10,602 nt of DNA. It comes from Anthropogastromicrobium sp963604075 (GTDB lineage Bacteria > Bacillota > Clostridia > Lachnospirales > Lachnospiraceae). The stretch lies in contig CAVCPW010000153.1 of NCBI GenBank assembly GCA_963604075.1, forward strand, positions 1 to 10,602, in the 5' to 3' direction. Position 1 is the stretch's first letter, and the number at the start of each line of letters is the position of its first letter. The notes under the pieces were generated by a model that ran no database searches, was not told where the DNA came from, and was given only the letters and a program-made list of their open reading frames with translations. This document shows positions 1 to 6,878 of the stretch, one piece after another. The translations under genes were made by a program, and so were the position numbers.

Positions 1-165
1 ATTATACAGGTAAATCCACGAAGTTACAAAGTGGAGGTCATTACATATTGTCTAACGGAAAACTACACTAACTGGGAATCACACTATCGCCATTTGTAAA
101 CATATTGGGGTAAATCTGTAAAATAAAATTTACTGGTTTTGCGATTAAAAACGCTTGAATACTAC
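1..165. other. non-coding upstream region with repeated TGTAAA motifs
   Basis: I see no convincing gene here. The stretch holds TGTAAA at 95-100 and 117-122 (exactly 22 bp apart), GGTAAA at 109-114, and another TGTAAA at 175-180 next to the -10 box. The 8-mer ggtaaatc occurs at 9-16 and again at 109-116. An imperfect palindrome GTAAAATAAAATTTAC spans 118-133. Read on the minus strand, TGTAAA is TTTACA, which fits the TT(A/T/C)ACA half-site of Bacillus PhoP boxes. The copies do not follow the usual 11-bp spacing throughout, so this is only a candidate operator region for the downstream ABC operon. Confidence 0.4.
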
Positions 166-194
166 TGGATTTTCTGTAAAAGATATATTATAAT
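166..194 (+). promoter_or_regulatory. putative promoter of the ABC transporter operon
   Basis: A perfect -10 hexamer TATAAT lies at 189-194. The best -35 candidate at 17-bp spacing is TGGATT (166-171), which matches the TTGACA consensus at only three positions. TTGAAT at 155-160 is a better hexamer but sits too far away. A strong -10 with a poor -35 suits a promoter that depends on an activator. A transcript starting near 201 would have a leader of about 65 nt before the ATPase start codon. Confidence 0.45.
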
Positions 195-204
195 AATGAA
201 GAAA

Positions 205-254
205 GTGTGCATTTAGCACGCAAAACCGTAGATAAAAAGCTGCCGCGGGGCAGC
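205..254 (+). other. two leader hairpins before the ABC ATPase gene
   Basis: Two inverted repeats lie between the putative promoter and the start codon. The first pairs gtgtgc (205-210) with gcacgc (216-221) around a 5-nt loop, with one G-U pair. The second pairs GCTGCC (239-244) perfectly with GGCAGC (249-254) around the tetraloop GCGG. The second ends only 5 nt before the GAGG ribosome binding site (260-263). No U-run follows, so these are not terminators. They may affect mRNA stability or ribosome access. Confidence 0.5.
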
Positions 255-268
255 AGATTGAGGTAAAA

Positions 269-1312
269 ATGGATATTAGAATTGAGAAGCTGACGAAGGC
301 GTATGGAGATTTTAAGGCTGTTGACAACATGAACCTGAATATCGCAGACGGCGAGCTTGTTGGTCTGCTCGGACCATCCGGCTGTGGAAAATCTACTACA
401 CTGTTTATGCTGGCAGGTTTGAATGAACCTACTTCCGGACACATCTACTTCGGAAACAAAGATGTGACAAAGGTTGCACCGGAGGATCGCGAGATCGGTC
501 TGGTGTTCCAGAACTATGCATTGTACCCGCATATGACCGTTGCGGACAACATTATGTTCCCGTTAATTAACCGTAAGGTTCCGAAGGCAGAGGCAAGAGA
601 ACGCGCCCAGGAGATGGCAAAGCTCGTACAGCTTGACCATCTGATGGATAGAAAGCCAAAGGCTCTTTCCGGTGGTCAGCAGCAGCGTGTTGCAATTGCC
701 AGAGCACTTGTAAAGAAGCCGGAGGTATTGCTTTTAGATGAGCCGCTGTCAAACCTTGATGCAAAGCTTCGTGTTGAGACACGTGAAGAGATCCGTCGTA
801 TCCAGCAGGAAGTTGGTATTACCACGATTTTCGTAACACATGATCAGGAAGAGGCAATGAGCATCTCAGACCGTATTGCAGTTATGGAGAAGGGTGTTGT
901 ACAGCAGTTTGAGATTCCACAGAAGATGTACTTAAATCCGGGCAATATGTTCGTTGCACAGTTTCTTGGTACTCCGCAGATCAATGTCTTTGATGTAAAT
1001 GTTAAGGGCGGAAAGATCATGTGCGGTGATGTCGTTCTTCGTGAGGGTTGCAAGGCAGCTGACGGCAGCTATAAGGCTGGTGTTCGTCCGGAGTCCTTCA
1101 ATGTATCTGCAAATGGCATTCCGGTTAAGGCCACTCACGTGCGCATGACAGGAAGAGAGTTACAGCTTCGTGTCGCACTTGCAGGCGAGGAGCTTCGTGT
1201 ACTGGTTCACTCCGATATGCAGATCGGCGTTGGCACTGAATTTAATGTAAACATTCGTGACAACCAGATTCTTCTGTTTGACCAGGCAGGAAAGACCATA
1301 GGAAAATATTGA
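269..1312 (+). CDS. ugpC: ABC transporter ATP-binding protein, UgpC/MsmX/MalK type
   Basis: This is the cytoplasmic ATPase subunit of a CUT1 (carbohydrate uptake type 1) importer; a dimer powers uptake through the two permeases encoded next. All ATPase motifs are present: Walker A GPSGCGKST (35-43), Q-loop Gln81, signature LSGGQQQR (133-140), Walker B VLLLDEP (153-159), D-loop SNLD (161-164) and switch His191. The C-terminal third (about 235-347) is the regulatory TOBE/MOB-type beta domain of MalK-like ATPases, and 347 aa is normal for the family. The ATG at 269 is preceded by GAGG at 260-263. In many Firmicutes this subunit is encoded away from its permeases and shared by several importers (MsmX); here it leads the operon. 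The symbol reflects family likeness, not a known substrate. Confidence 0.93.
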   Translation: MDIRIEKLTKAYGDFKAVDNMNLNIADGELVGLLGPSGCGKSTTLFMLAGLNEPTSGHIYFGNKDVTKVAPEDREIGLVFQNYALYPHMTVADNIMFPLINRKVPKAEARERAQEMAKLVQLDHLMDRKPKALSGGQQQRVAIARALVKKPEVLLLDEPLSNLDAKLRVETREEIRRIQQEVGITTIFVTHDQEEAMSISDRIAVMEKGVVQQFEIPQKMYLNPGNMFVAQFLGTPQINVFDVNVKGGKIMCGDVVLREGCKAADGSYKAGVRPESFNVSANGIPVKATHVRMTGRELQLRVALAGEELRVLVHSDMQIGVGTEFNVNIRDNQILLFDQAGKTIGKY

Positions 1313-1325
1313 TAAGGAGAACCCG

Positions 1326-2198
1326 ATGGAAAAGAAAAGCATGAAGGGCTATCTTTATCTGATGCCCGCATTAATTGTCATTCTTGTATTTACGATTTAT
1401 CCGCTGTTTCGTGCGTTTGTCATGAGCTTCATGGAAGATTATAACATGATAAACGGTACGTACACATCAATCGGCTTCAGCAACTATATAAGTATTTTCA
1501 AAGATAAGTACTTTATTAAGGCGCTGACGAACACCGGAATCTATGTTGTATTTGTAGTTCCATGTTCAATTGTCCTCTCCCTTCTGATCGCTGTTTTATT
1601 AAACAGTAAGATCAAGTTTCAGGGATTTTTCCAGACTCTGTACTTTTTGCCATACGTTACCAGCGTTATTGCAATCGGTATCGTCTGGAGATGGATCTTT
1701 AATGAGAACTACGGTCTGTTAAATCAGATTCTTTCCTGGTTTGGTATCAAAGCCATTCCGTGGCTGAATAAAAAGCAATATGCGCTGCCGGCACTTATTA
1801 TTTTCAGTGTATGGAAGAGCATGGCATTTGATATTTTGATCTTTCTTGCAGGTTTGCAGACCATTTCACCTGATCTGTACAATGCAGCAAAGGTAGATTC
1901 CACACCGAGATGGAGAGTATTCACAAAGATTACACTTCCGGGAATTATGCCAATGGTGTCTTATGCGCTTATCATGGGTATGATTAATGCATTTAAGGTT
2001 TATAATGAAGTATATTCGTTATTTGCATCAAAGGCAGGTCCGGCAAACAGTGCGATCACCGTTGTTTACTATTTGTATGATAAGTTCTACAATCAGTACG
2101 AGTATGGCGAAGCATCTGCTTCCGCAGTTGTTTTGTTCGGAATTATCCTCGTCCTTACCTTCGTTCAGAGGAAGCTGACAGGAAGAAAGGATGGATAA
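1326..2198 (+). CDS. CUT1 ABC transporter permease, MalF/UgpA type
   Basis: This is an integral membrane subunit (290 aa) of the sugar-type importer that pairs with the next gene product to form the channel. About six hydrophobic segments are visible, near residues 9-30, 69-92, 103-123, 153-176, 207-225 and 262-281. The cytoplasmic EAA coupling loop, which docks on the ATPase, is at 186-205 (NAAKVDSTPRWRVFTKITLP). It keeps AA, D and I-LP, but the usual Glu is Asn and the conserved Gly is Ser. The start is well supported by AAGGAGA at 1314-1320. It lies 13 bp after the ATPase stop and 8 bp before the next start, so co-transcription is very likely. The substrate cannot be read from the permease. 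Confidence 0.92.
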   Translation: MEKKSMKGYLYLMPALIVILVFTIYPLFRAFVMSFMEDYNMINGTYTSIGFSNYISIFKDKYFIKALTNTGIYVVFVVPCSIVLSLLIAVLLNSKIKFQGFFQTLYFLPYVTSVIAIGIVWRWIFNENYGLLNQILSWFGIKAIPWLNKKQYALPALIIFSVWKSMAFDILIFLAGLQTISPDLYNAAKVDSTPRWRVFTKITLPGIMPMVSYALIMGMINAFKVYNEVYSLFASKAGPANSAITVVYYLYDKFYNQYEYGEASASAVVLFGIILVLTFVQRKLTGRKDG

Positions 2199-2206
2199 GA
2201 GAAAAT

Positions 2207-3043
2207 ATGAATAAAAGAAAAGTAATAAATGTTGTTGCAGAGGTAGTCAAATATGCGATACTGATCGCCGGAGCGATATTTACGCTGATGCCGTTCTTAT
2301 GGATGATTCTTTCCGCATTGAAGACATCAAGTGAGATCACGGCTATCCCACCGAGCTTTTTTCCGAAAGTGCCGCAGTTTTCCAACTTTGTTGAGGCATG
2401 GAAGGCAGCTCCGTTCCCACGATATATCTTAAATACATTGATTGTTACCGTTATTTCTACTGCAGGTGTGTTGGTGACTACTGTATTGGCTGCATATGCA
2501 TTTGCACGACTGAATTTCCCGGGAAAGAAGATCATGCTTTCCTTAATGCTTGCAACTTTGATGATTCCGGGCGAGATGTTAATCATCACAAACTTCATCA
2601 CTATTACCAAGTTAAAGTGGATTAATACCTATCAGGCAATGATCGTTCCATATCTGGCAAGTGTATTCTACATTTACCTGCTGACTCAGTTTTTCTCACA
2701 GGTACCGGATGCATTGTATCTGGCGGCAAAGGTCGATAAGTGTAACGACTTTAAGTATTTGATCAAGATTATGATTCCGATTAATAAGAGTCCTATCACT
2801 ACTGTTTGTATCTTAAATGCAATCAGTTGCTGGAATTCCTTTATGTGGCCGCTTCTTGTTACAAACAGCAAGGAGATGCGTGTCCTTTCATATGGACTTA
2901 TGCAATTCCAGACAGAGAACGGCTCGTCATATGAGCTTATCATGGCGGCATCATGTATTTTGGTACTTCCAATTGTTATTGTTTATTTGCTCCTTCGCAA
3001 GTATGTTATCGAAGGTGTTACCCAGAGTGGTATCAAGGGTTAA
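2207..3043 (+). CDS. CUT1 ABC transporter permease, MalG/UgpE type
   Basis: This is the second membrane subunit (278 aa). Hydrophobic segments lie near residues 15-38, 75-100, 108-130, 142-163, 195-216 and 243-264. The C-terminal end YVIEGVTQSGIKG is characteristic of MalG-type CUT1 permeases. The EAA loop is at about 171-191 (core LAAKVDKCNDF...KIMIP); the normally conserved Gly is Lys here and the leading Glu is Leu, so the loop is diverged, as in its partner. The gene starts 8 bp after the previous stop with a modest AAGAGA at 2197-2202, consistent with tight coupling to the upstream permease. A 127-bp gap with strong hairpins separates it from the binding-protein gene. Confidence 0.92.
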   Translation: MNKRKVINVVAEVVKYAILIAGAIFTLMPFLWMILSALKTSSEITAIPPSFFPKVPQFSNFVEAWKAAPFPRYILNTLIVTVISTAGVLVTTVLAAYAFARLNFPGKKIMLSLMLATLMIPGEMLIITNFITITKLKWINTYQAMIVPYLASVFYIYLLTQFFSQVPDALYLAAKVDKCNDFKYLIKIMIPINKSPITTVCILNAISCWNSFMWPLLVTNSKEMRVLSYGLMQFQTENGSSYELIMAASCILVLPIVIVYLLLRKYVIEGVTQSGIKG

Positions 3044-3098
3044 TTATCAATTTTGTGTTAGAAACCGGTAAAACGGATTCTATAGAGAGTACAATTTG

Positions 3099-3151
3099 TA
3101 CCCACTATTAGTGGGTGTCCCATCTTCAGCGGGTATCCGCATATGGTGGGA
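3099..3151 (+). promoter_or_regulatory. tandem intercistronic hairpins before the binding-protein gene
   Basis: A perfect 7-bp stem ACCCACT (3100-3106) and AGTGGGT (3110-3116) has a 3-nt loop. A second hairpin, GCGG (3129-3132) with CCGC (3137-3140), lies inside a possible longer pairing of TCCCA (3118-3122) with TGGGA (3147-3151). The segments from 3110 and from 3128 are quasi-repeats (agtgggtgtcccat versus agcgggtatccgcat), so the 5' CCCAC could also pair with later GGG tracts. There is no U-run, so this is not an intrinsic terminator. By analogy with intercistronic hairpins in other binding-protein operons, it may stabilise the downstream message and raise binding-protein output. Confidence 0.55.
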
Positions 3152-3170
3152 AAAAGAGAGGAGAAACATT

Positions 3171-4457
3171 ATGAAATTAAGAAAAGTAAGTGCAGTTTTA
3201 ATGTCAATGTCTATGGCAGCAGCAATGGCTGTACCAACATTTGCAGACGAGACAAAGTCTATCGAGCCATGCGAGATTACATTCTGGCATGCAATGAACG
3301 GTCAGCAGGAGGAAGCACTGACAGCTCTTACTGATAAGTTTAATGAAGAAAATGAGTACGGCATCACTGTTACACTTGTAAATCAGGGTAATTACAGTGA
3401 TTTGAGTACAAAGCTGACTGCAAATGCAGCTGCAGATACATTACCGGATCTGTCTCAGGGTTACAATAACTGGATTACTGCTTACACAGATAAGGTAGTT
3501 AAGCTGGATGACTTCGTTACTGATGAGGATTTTGATTATGATGATCTGATCGACAGCTACAGAGATGAGTGCGAAGAGTATGGATTTGTTGCCTGCATAC
3601 CTTTCAACAAGAGTACCTATGTTTACTTCTACAACAAGACTCTGTTTGAGGAGGTTGGCATTGAAGTTCCGACTACATGGGACGAGATGCTTGAGGCAGG
3701 AAAGAAGTTAAAGGAAGCTAAGGATATCGAGATCCTTGGTGCTGATGATATGTCAGGTCTGTTAGAGGCTACTCTGCATCAGAATGACTGCGATTATGTA
3801 AGCGAGGACGGAGCTTTATTTGACAATGAGGCTGGTCTTGAGGCTGTTACTTATATCATGGATATGTACAATAACGGATATGCACGTCTTGTAGGTGAGG
3901 ACAGCTACTTCTCCAACGTTCTTTCCAATCAGATGATCGGTGGTTATATCGGTTCCTGTACAGGTATTTCCTACATCACTCATGATGATTGGGAACTGGG
4001 TGTAGCACCGCTTCCGGGCAATAAGTCAAATGCGGCAAATCAGGCTGGTACAAACCTTTATATGTTCAGCACTGATGAGAACAAGCAGAATGCAACTTGG
4101 GAATATATGAAGTTCTTAACTTCTGTTGATTCTACTGTAGAGTGGTCTGAGAAGACCGGATATCTGCCGGTAAGAAAGTCTGCATACGAGACCGAGGAAT
4201 TCCAGAAGTTTATGGAAGAGGATGAGACCAACAACTACAAGTCTGCATACGAGCAGTCTCCATACTTCTTCGCTCAGCCTGTATTCGATGGCAGCTATGA
4301 TGTAATGAACACTGTAAGTACAGTTCTGGAAGATGCTATTCTGGATGAGCTTGAGCCAGAAGAAGCTCTTGAGAACCTTGTAACTGAGATTAACGACAAG
4401 TTAGGCGTTGACGGTGTTGTTGCAACTGAAGAGGAGTCTTCTTCTGTAGCTGAATAA
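3171..4457 (+). CDS. extracellular solute-binding protein, UgpB-like (SBP_bac family 1/8)
   Basis: This is the secreted ligand-binding subunit of the importer (428 aa). I chose the ATG at 3171, preceded by AGGAG (3159-3163) and followed at once by a signal peptide; an in-frame ATG at 3096 would add 25 residues before it. The signal has a KLRK n-region, a Met/Ala-rich core and a likely signal peptidase I site after TFA (residue 25). There is no lipobox Cys, which is unusual in a Gram-positive. The mature protein is acidic. FWHAMNG (39-44 region), PFNKSTYVYFYNK (144-156) and EKTGYLPVRKSAYE (327-340) resemble UgpB-type proteins. The stretch where I place E. coli UgpB's ligand-contacting Trp (DDMSGLLEATLHQND, about 192-206) has no Trp, so glycerol-3-phosphate is uncertain; a sugar or oligosaccharide is equally possible. 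Confidence 0.88.
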   Translation: MKLRKVSAVLMSMSMAAAMAVPTFADETKSIEPCEITFWHAMNGQQEEALTALTDKFNEENEYGITVTLVNQGNYSDLSTKLTANAAADTLPDLSQGYNNWITAYTDKVVKLDDFVTDEDFDYDDLIDSYRDECEEYGFVACIPFNKSTYVYFYNKTLFEEVGIEVPTTWDEMLEAGKKLKEAKDIEILGADDMSGLLEATLHQNDCDYVSEDGALFDNEAGLEAVTYIMDMYNNGYARLVGEDSYFSNVLSNQMIGGYIGSCTGISYITHDDWELGVAPLPGNKSNAANQAGTNLYMFSTDENKQNATWEYMKFLTSVDSTVEWSEKTGYLPVRKSAYETEEFQKFMEEDETNNYKSAYEQSPYFFAQPVFDGSYDVMNTVSTVLEDAILDELEPEEALENLVTEINDKLGVDGVVATEEESSSVAE

Positions 4458-4466
4458 GTAAAAACT

Positions 4467-4519
4467 TAACTATTCAGACCCCATTCACAGCAAGTAATTT
4501 ACATGGCTCTGAATAGTTA
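4467..4519 (+). repeat. 12-bp perfect inverted repeat after the binding-protein gene
   Basis: TAACTATTCAGA (4467-4478) is exactly complementary to TCTGAATAGTTA (4508-4519), with 29 nt between. It begins 10 bp after the stop codon and has no U-run, so it is separate from the terminator that follows. The right arm recurs after the nucleotidase gene (TGAATAGTTAC at 4510-4520 and 8508-8518), followed 9-10 nt later by CAGTAA in both places. This suggests a dispersed intergenic repeat family. Confidence 0.6.
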
Positions 4520-4550
4520 CAAGTAGTCTGCAGTAACAGACGAACGTACA

Positions 4551-4580
4551 GGGGCTGTCAGTTTTGGCAGCTCCTTTTTC
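4551..4580 (+). terminator. intrinsic terminator of the ABC operon
   Basis: A 10-bp stem pairs GGGGCTGTCA (4551-4560) with TGGCAGCTCC (4565-4574), including two G-U pairs, around a GTTT loop. TTTTT (4575-4579) follows directly. This is a textbook rho-independent terminator, about 95 bp after the binding-protein stop. Confidence 0.85.
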
Positions 4581-4669
4581 AGCTTTTGAGTAATTGATCT
4601 TTTTTTAGTAATTCCGCCTATTGCAGAAACGGATATTGTAAAAAGAGATATTGTAGGAAAGGATAGCTT

Positions 4670-6016
4670 ATGACAACAATAACATTTTATAATGGATTAA
4701 AAGAAATCGGCGGCACATTTGTTGTAGTAGAAACCGAAGAGGCAAGATGCATGTTCGATTTCGGCTTTGCAGTAATGGATCGCATGGATGACAAGATTGC
4801 AGTGCGATATGACGAGTGCGCAGCGGATTATGCGCGTCTGGGTGTGTTGGCATCACACGACGGTTTATATGACAATGAGACCGCAAATAAGCTTGGCCTT
4901 GTCAGCTATGAGAATGATGCTAAGAAAAATTTCTTTGTGATTTCTCATATGCACATTGATCATATGGGCGGTCTTGGTATGCTTGATCAGAATCTTCCGG
5001 TTTATATGAGCGAAGATTCCTTAAAGCTGTACCGTAGACTCGAGGCTTGCGGTGACATTCAGGTAAAAGGACACAAAAACTGTATTGGCATTCCATATGG
5101 CGAGAGCTTTACTGTAGGCGATATAAAGGTTGAGGTCGAGGCAATTGACCATGATGTCATTGGTGCGTGCGGTTATCGCATCACAACACCGGGTGGAATT
5201 ATCTGTTACACAGGCGATTATCGTTTCCACGGCTTCCATCCAGAGGTAACAAAAGCATTTGGCCAGAAGATGAAGGGCGCAGATGTGCTGATCACTGAAG
5301 GAGTTACCGTAAGCTTTGATGATGTGGATATGCTTTCACTTACTGAGCCAGATGAGCAGGGAAGAAGCGAAGAGTGGTTACAGGAGGAGATGAACAGAGA
5401 GTCCAAAGAACAGAAGGGACTGATAATTGTTAATCCATATAACCGAAATGTAGAACGTATTCATCATTTGATTTTGACTGCACAAAAGACAGGAAGAAAG
5501 CTTGTCGTGGACGGTGTGCAGGCCGACTATGTGCAGACTTTCTATCCAGAGGATGAAATTTTGATGTATGAAAACAGCGTTGGCGCCGATAATAAGAAGG
5601 CTGCCGAGCGTGGATGGACTGTCATCACCAGAGCAGAACTTCTTGCAAACCCGTCCAAGTATATCTTACAGCAGGACTATGCAAATTTCTACGAATTGAT
5701 GGATTTGAACTCTGTGATTACATTATATGTCCATATGGACGGTGCACCTCTAGGTGATTATGATCCATCCTTTGGAAAAATGCATCGCATTTTAGAGCAT
5801 ATGAACATTCCGTATGTGTATATGGGAATTGGCGGGCACTCCAGACCGTACTATTTGCGCACTATGCTAGACACTATCGCACCGCATATTCTTGTTCCGC
5901 TGCATAGCTTCCGCCCGGAACAGGTTAATACTGCACATGCAGACAAGCGCATCCTGCCAGAGTATGGTGAAAGCTTCCTATTTGAAAATGGAGAAATGAT
6001 CTCCAAGAAGAATTAA
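4670..6016 (+). CDS. metallo-beta-lactamase/beta-CASP hydrolase, diverged RNase J-like
   Basis: This is a cytoplasmic metal-dependent hydrolase (448 aa) of the MBL fold. Metal-site motifs are complete: Asp30 in FDFG, HMHIDHMGG (His93, His95, Asp97, His98), His161 in DHD and Asp183 in GDYRFHG. A beta-CASP-like insert follows: LIIVNPYNRNVERIHHLI (about 251-268) resembles the RNase J segment near VxATFASNxxR, GGHSRPYY (His390) matches motif B and PLHSFRPE (His412) matches motif C. RNase J-class enzymes cut RNA, so RNA is the likely substrate class. At 448 aa it lacks the extra C-terminal domain of full RNase J (about 555 aa), so it is probably a paralogue. The ATG at 4670 follows AAAGGA (4658-4663). 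It sits 85 bp before surE with no visible terminator between, so the two may be co-transcribed. Confidence 0.82.
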   Translation: MTTITFYNGLKEIGGTFVVVETEEARCMFDFGFAVMDRMDDKIAVRYDECAADYARLGVLASHDGLYDNETANKLGLVSYENDAKKNFFVISHMHIDHMGGLGMLDQNLPVYMSEDSLKLYRRLEACGDIQVKGHKNCIGIPYGESFTVGDIKVEVEAIDHDVIGACGYRITTPGGIICYTGDYRFHGFHPEVTKAFGQKMKGADVLITEGVTVSFDDVDMLSLTEPDEQGRSEEWLQEEMNRESKEQKGLIIVNPYNRNVERIHHLILTAQKTGRKLVVDGVQADYVQTFYPEDEILMYENSVGADNKKAAERGWTVITRAELLANPSKYILQQDYANFYELMDLNSVITLYVHMDGAPLGDYDPSFGKMHRILEHMNIPYVYMGIGGHSRPYYLRTMLDTIAPHILVPLHSFRPEQVNTAHADKRILPEYGESFLFENGEMISKKN

Positions 6017-6101
6017 ATTCCATCAAAAATGCTCAAAGAAATATAAAGATAAGCACGAAGCAATAAAGCATAAAAAAGAATAGAAGAGGATTGGAGTACA
6101 G

Positions 6102-6836
6102 ATGAGAATTTTAATTGTAAATGATGATGGAATCAAAGCCCCCGGGATCCGCAAGCTGGCGGAGCTGTCTGTGCAGCTCGGCGAGGTGTGGGTTGTAGCA
6201 CCGAAGAAGCAGTGCAGCGCCATGTCCCAGCGTATAACTCTATTTGAGGACATTGAGGTGACACCAGAACACTATGATGTAGAGAATGTGCGTGCCTACA
6301 GTGTGGGTGGCACCCCGGCAGACTGCGTAAAGGTAGCACTTGAGTTTTTGATGCCAGAAAAGCCAGACGTTGTATTTTCGGGAATAAATCGTGGATATAA
6401 TGCAGGGGTAGACATTTTGTATTCGGGTACAGTAGGTGCTGCAATGGAGGCACTTGCAAATGGCATTCGTGCAATTGCCTTTTCTAATCGAAGCAACGGC
6501 AACTGGGAAACAGTGGATGAATATTTTATTTCACTCGTAAAAGAACTTTTAAATGAGAAGCTTTCAATGGATCACATCTGGAATGTGAATTTCCCAGGAT
6601 GTACACTTTCAGAGTGCAAGGGTATTTTGCGTGACCGTATTCCGGCAAATCATCAATTTTATCAGGATGCCTATGTGCGAACAGATCATTCAGATGGAAG
6701 CTTTACGCTTCGTTCAAATGGTATTCTGGTAAATAAGGCAGAGCCGGGCACGGATATTAGAGCGCTACTAGATAACTATATTTCCGTGGGTACTGTGCGT
6801 TGTGCGGCACTCGGCTATTCTTCGATATCAGTTTAA
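6102..6836 (+). CDS. surE: 5'/3'-nucleotidase SurE
   Basis: SurE is a cytoplasmic metal-dependent phosphatase that dephosphorylates nucleoside 5'- and 3'-monophosphates, and in some species short polyphosphate. The identification is firm. The N-terminus MRILIVNDDGIKAPGI carries the metal ligands Asp8 and Asp9, Ser39 lies in PKKQCSAMS, and Asn96 lies in SGINRGYNAG, followed by the hallmark VDILYSGTVGAAMEA (103-117). VGGTPADCVKVAL (68-80) is also typical. The length of 244 aa is normal. The ATG at 6102 is supported by TGGAG at 6092-6096. It lies between the RNase J-like gene and a second nucleotidase, so three enzymes acting on RNA or nucleotides are clustered. Confidence 0.95.
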   Translation: MRILIVNDDGIKAPGIRKLAELSVQLGEVWVVAPKKQCSAMSQRITLFEDIEVTPEHYDVENVRAYSVGGTPADCVKVALEFLMPEKPDVVFSGINRGYNAGVDILYSGTVGAAMEALANGIRAIAFSNRSNGNWETVDEYFISLVKELLNEKLSMDHIWNVNFPGCTLSECKGILRDRIPANHQFYQDAYVRTDHSDGSFTLRSNGILVNKAEPGTDIRALLDNYISVGTVRCAALGYSSISV

Positions 6837-6855
6837 CAAAATCAAGCAAGTAGCG

Positions 6856-6878
6856 AAGCGGATTGCGAATATCCGCTT
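6856..6878 (+). other. hairpin between surE and the nucleotidase gene
   Basis: AAGCGGAT (6856-6863) pairs perfectly with ATCCGCTT (6871-6878) around a 7-nt loop. Only a weak T-rich stretch follows (GTAAGTTTAAG), so it may be an inefficient terminator or an intercistronic processing or stability hairpin. It begins 20 bp after the surE stop and ends 35 bp before the next ribosome binding site. Confidence 0.5.

Noticed and set aside
145..532. Minus-strand ORFs over the leader and the ATPase gene
   Set aside because: They are antisense to a strongly conserved gene, have no ribosome binding sites, and their translations show no recognisable family.
3096..3170. N-terminal extension of the binding protein from an ATG at 3096
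   Set aside because: It would place 25 non-signal residues before a clear signal peptide, has no good ribosome binding site, and overlaps the strong hairpins; ATG 3171 has AGGAG at ideal spacing.
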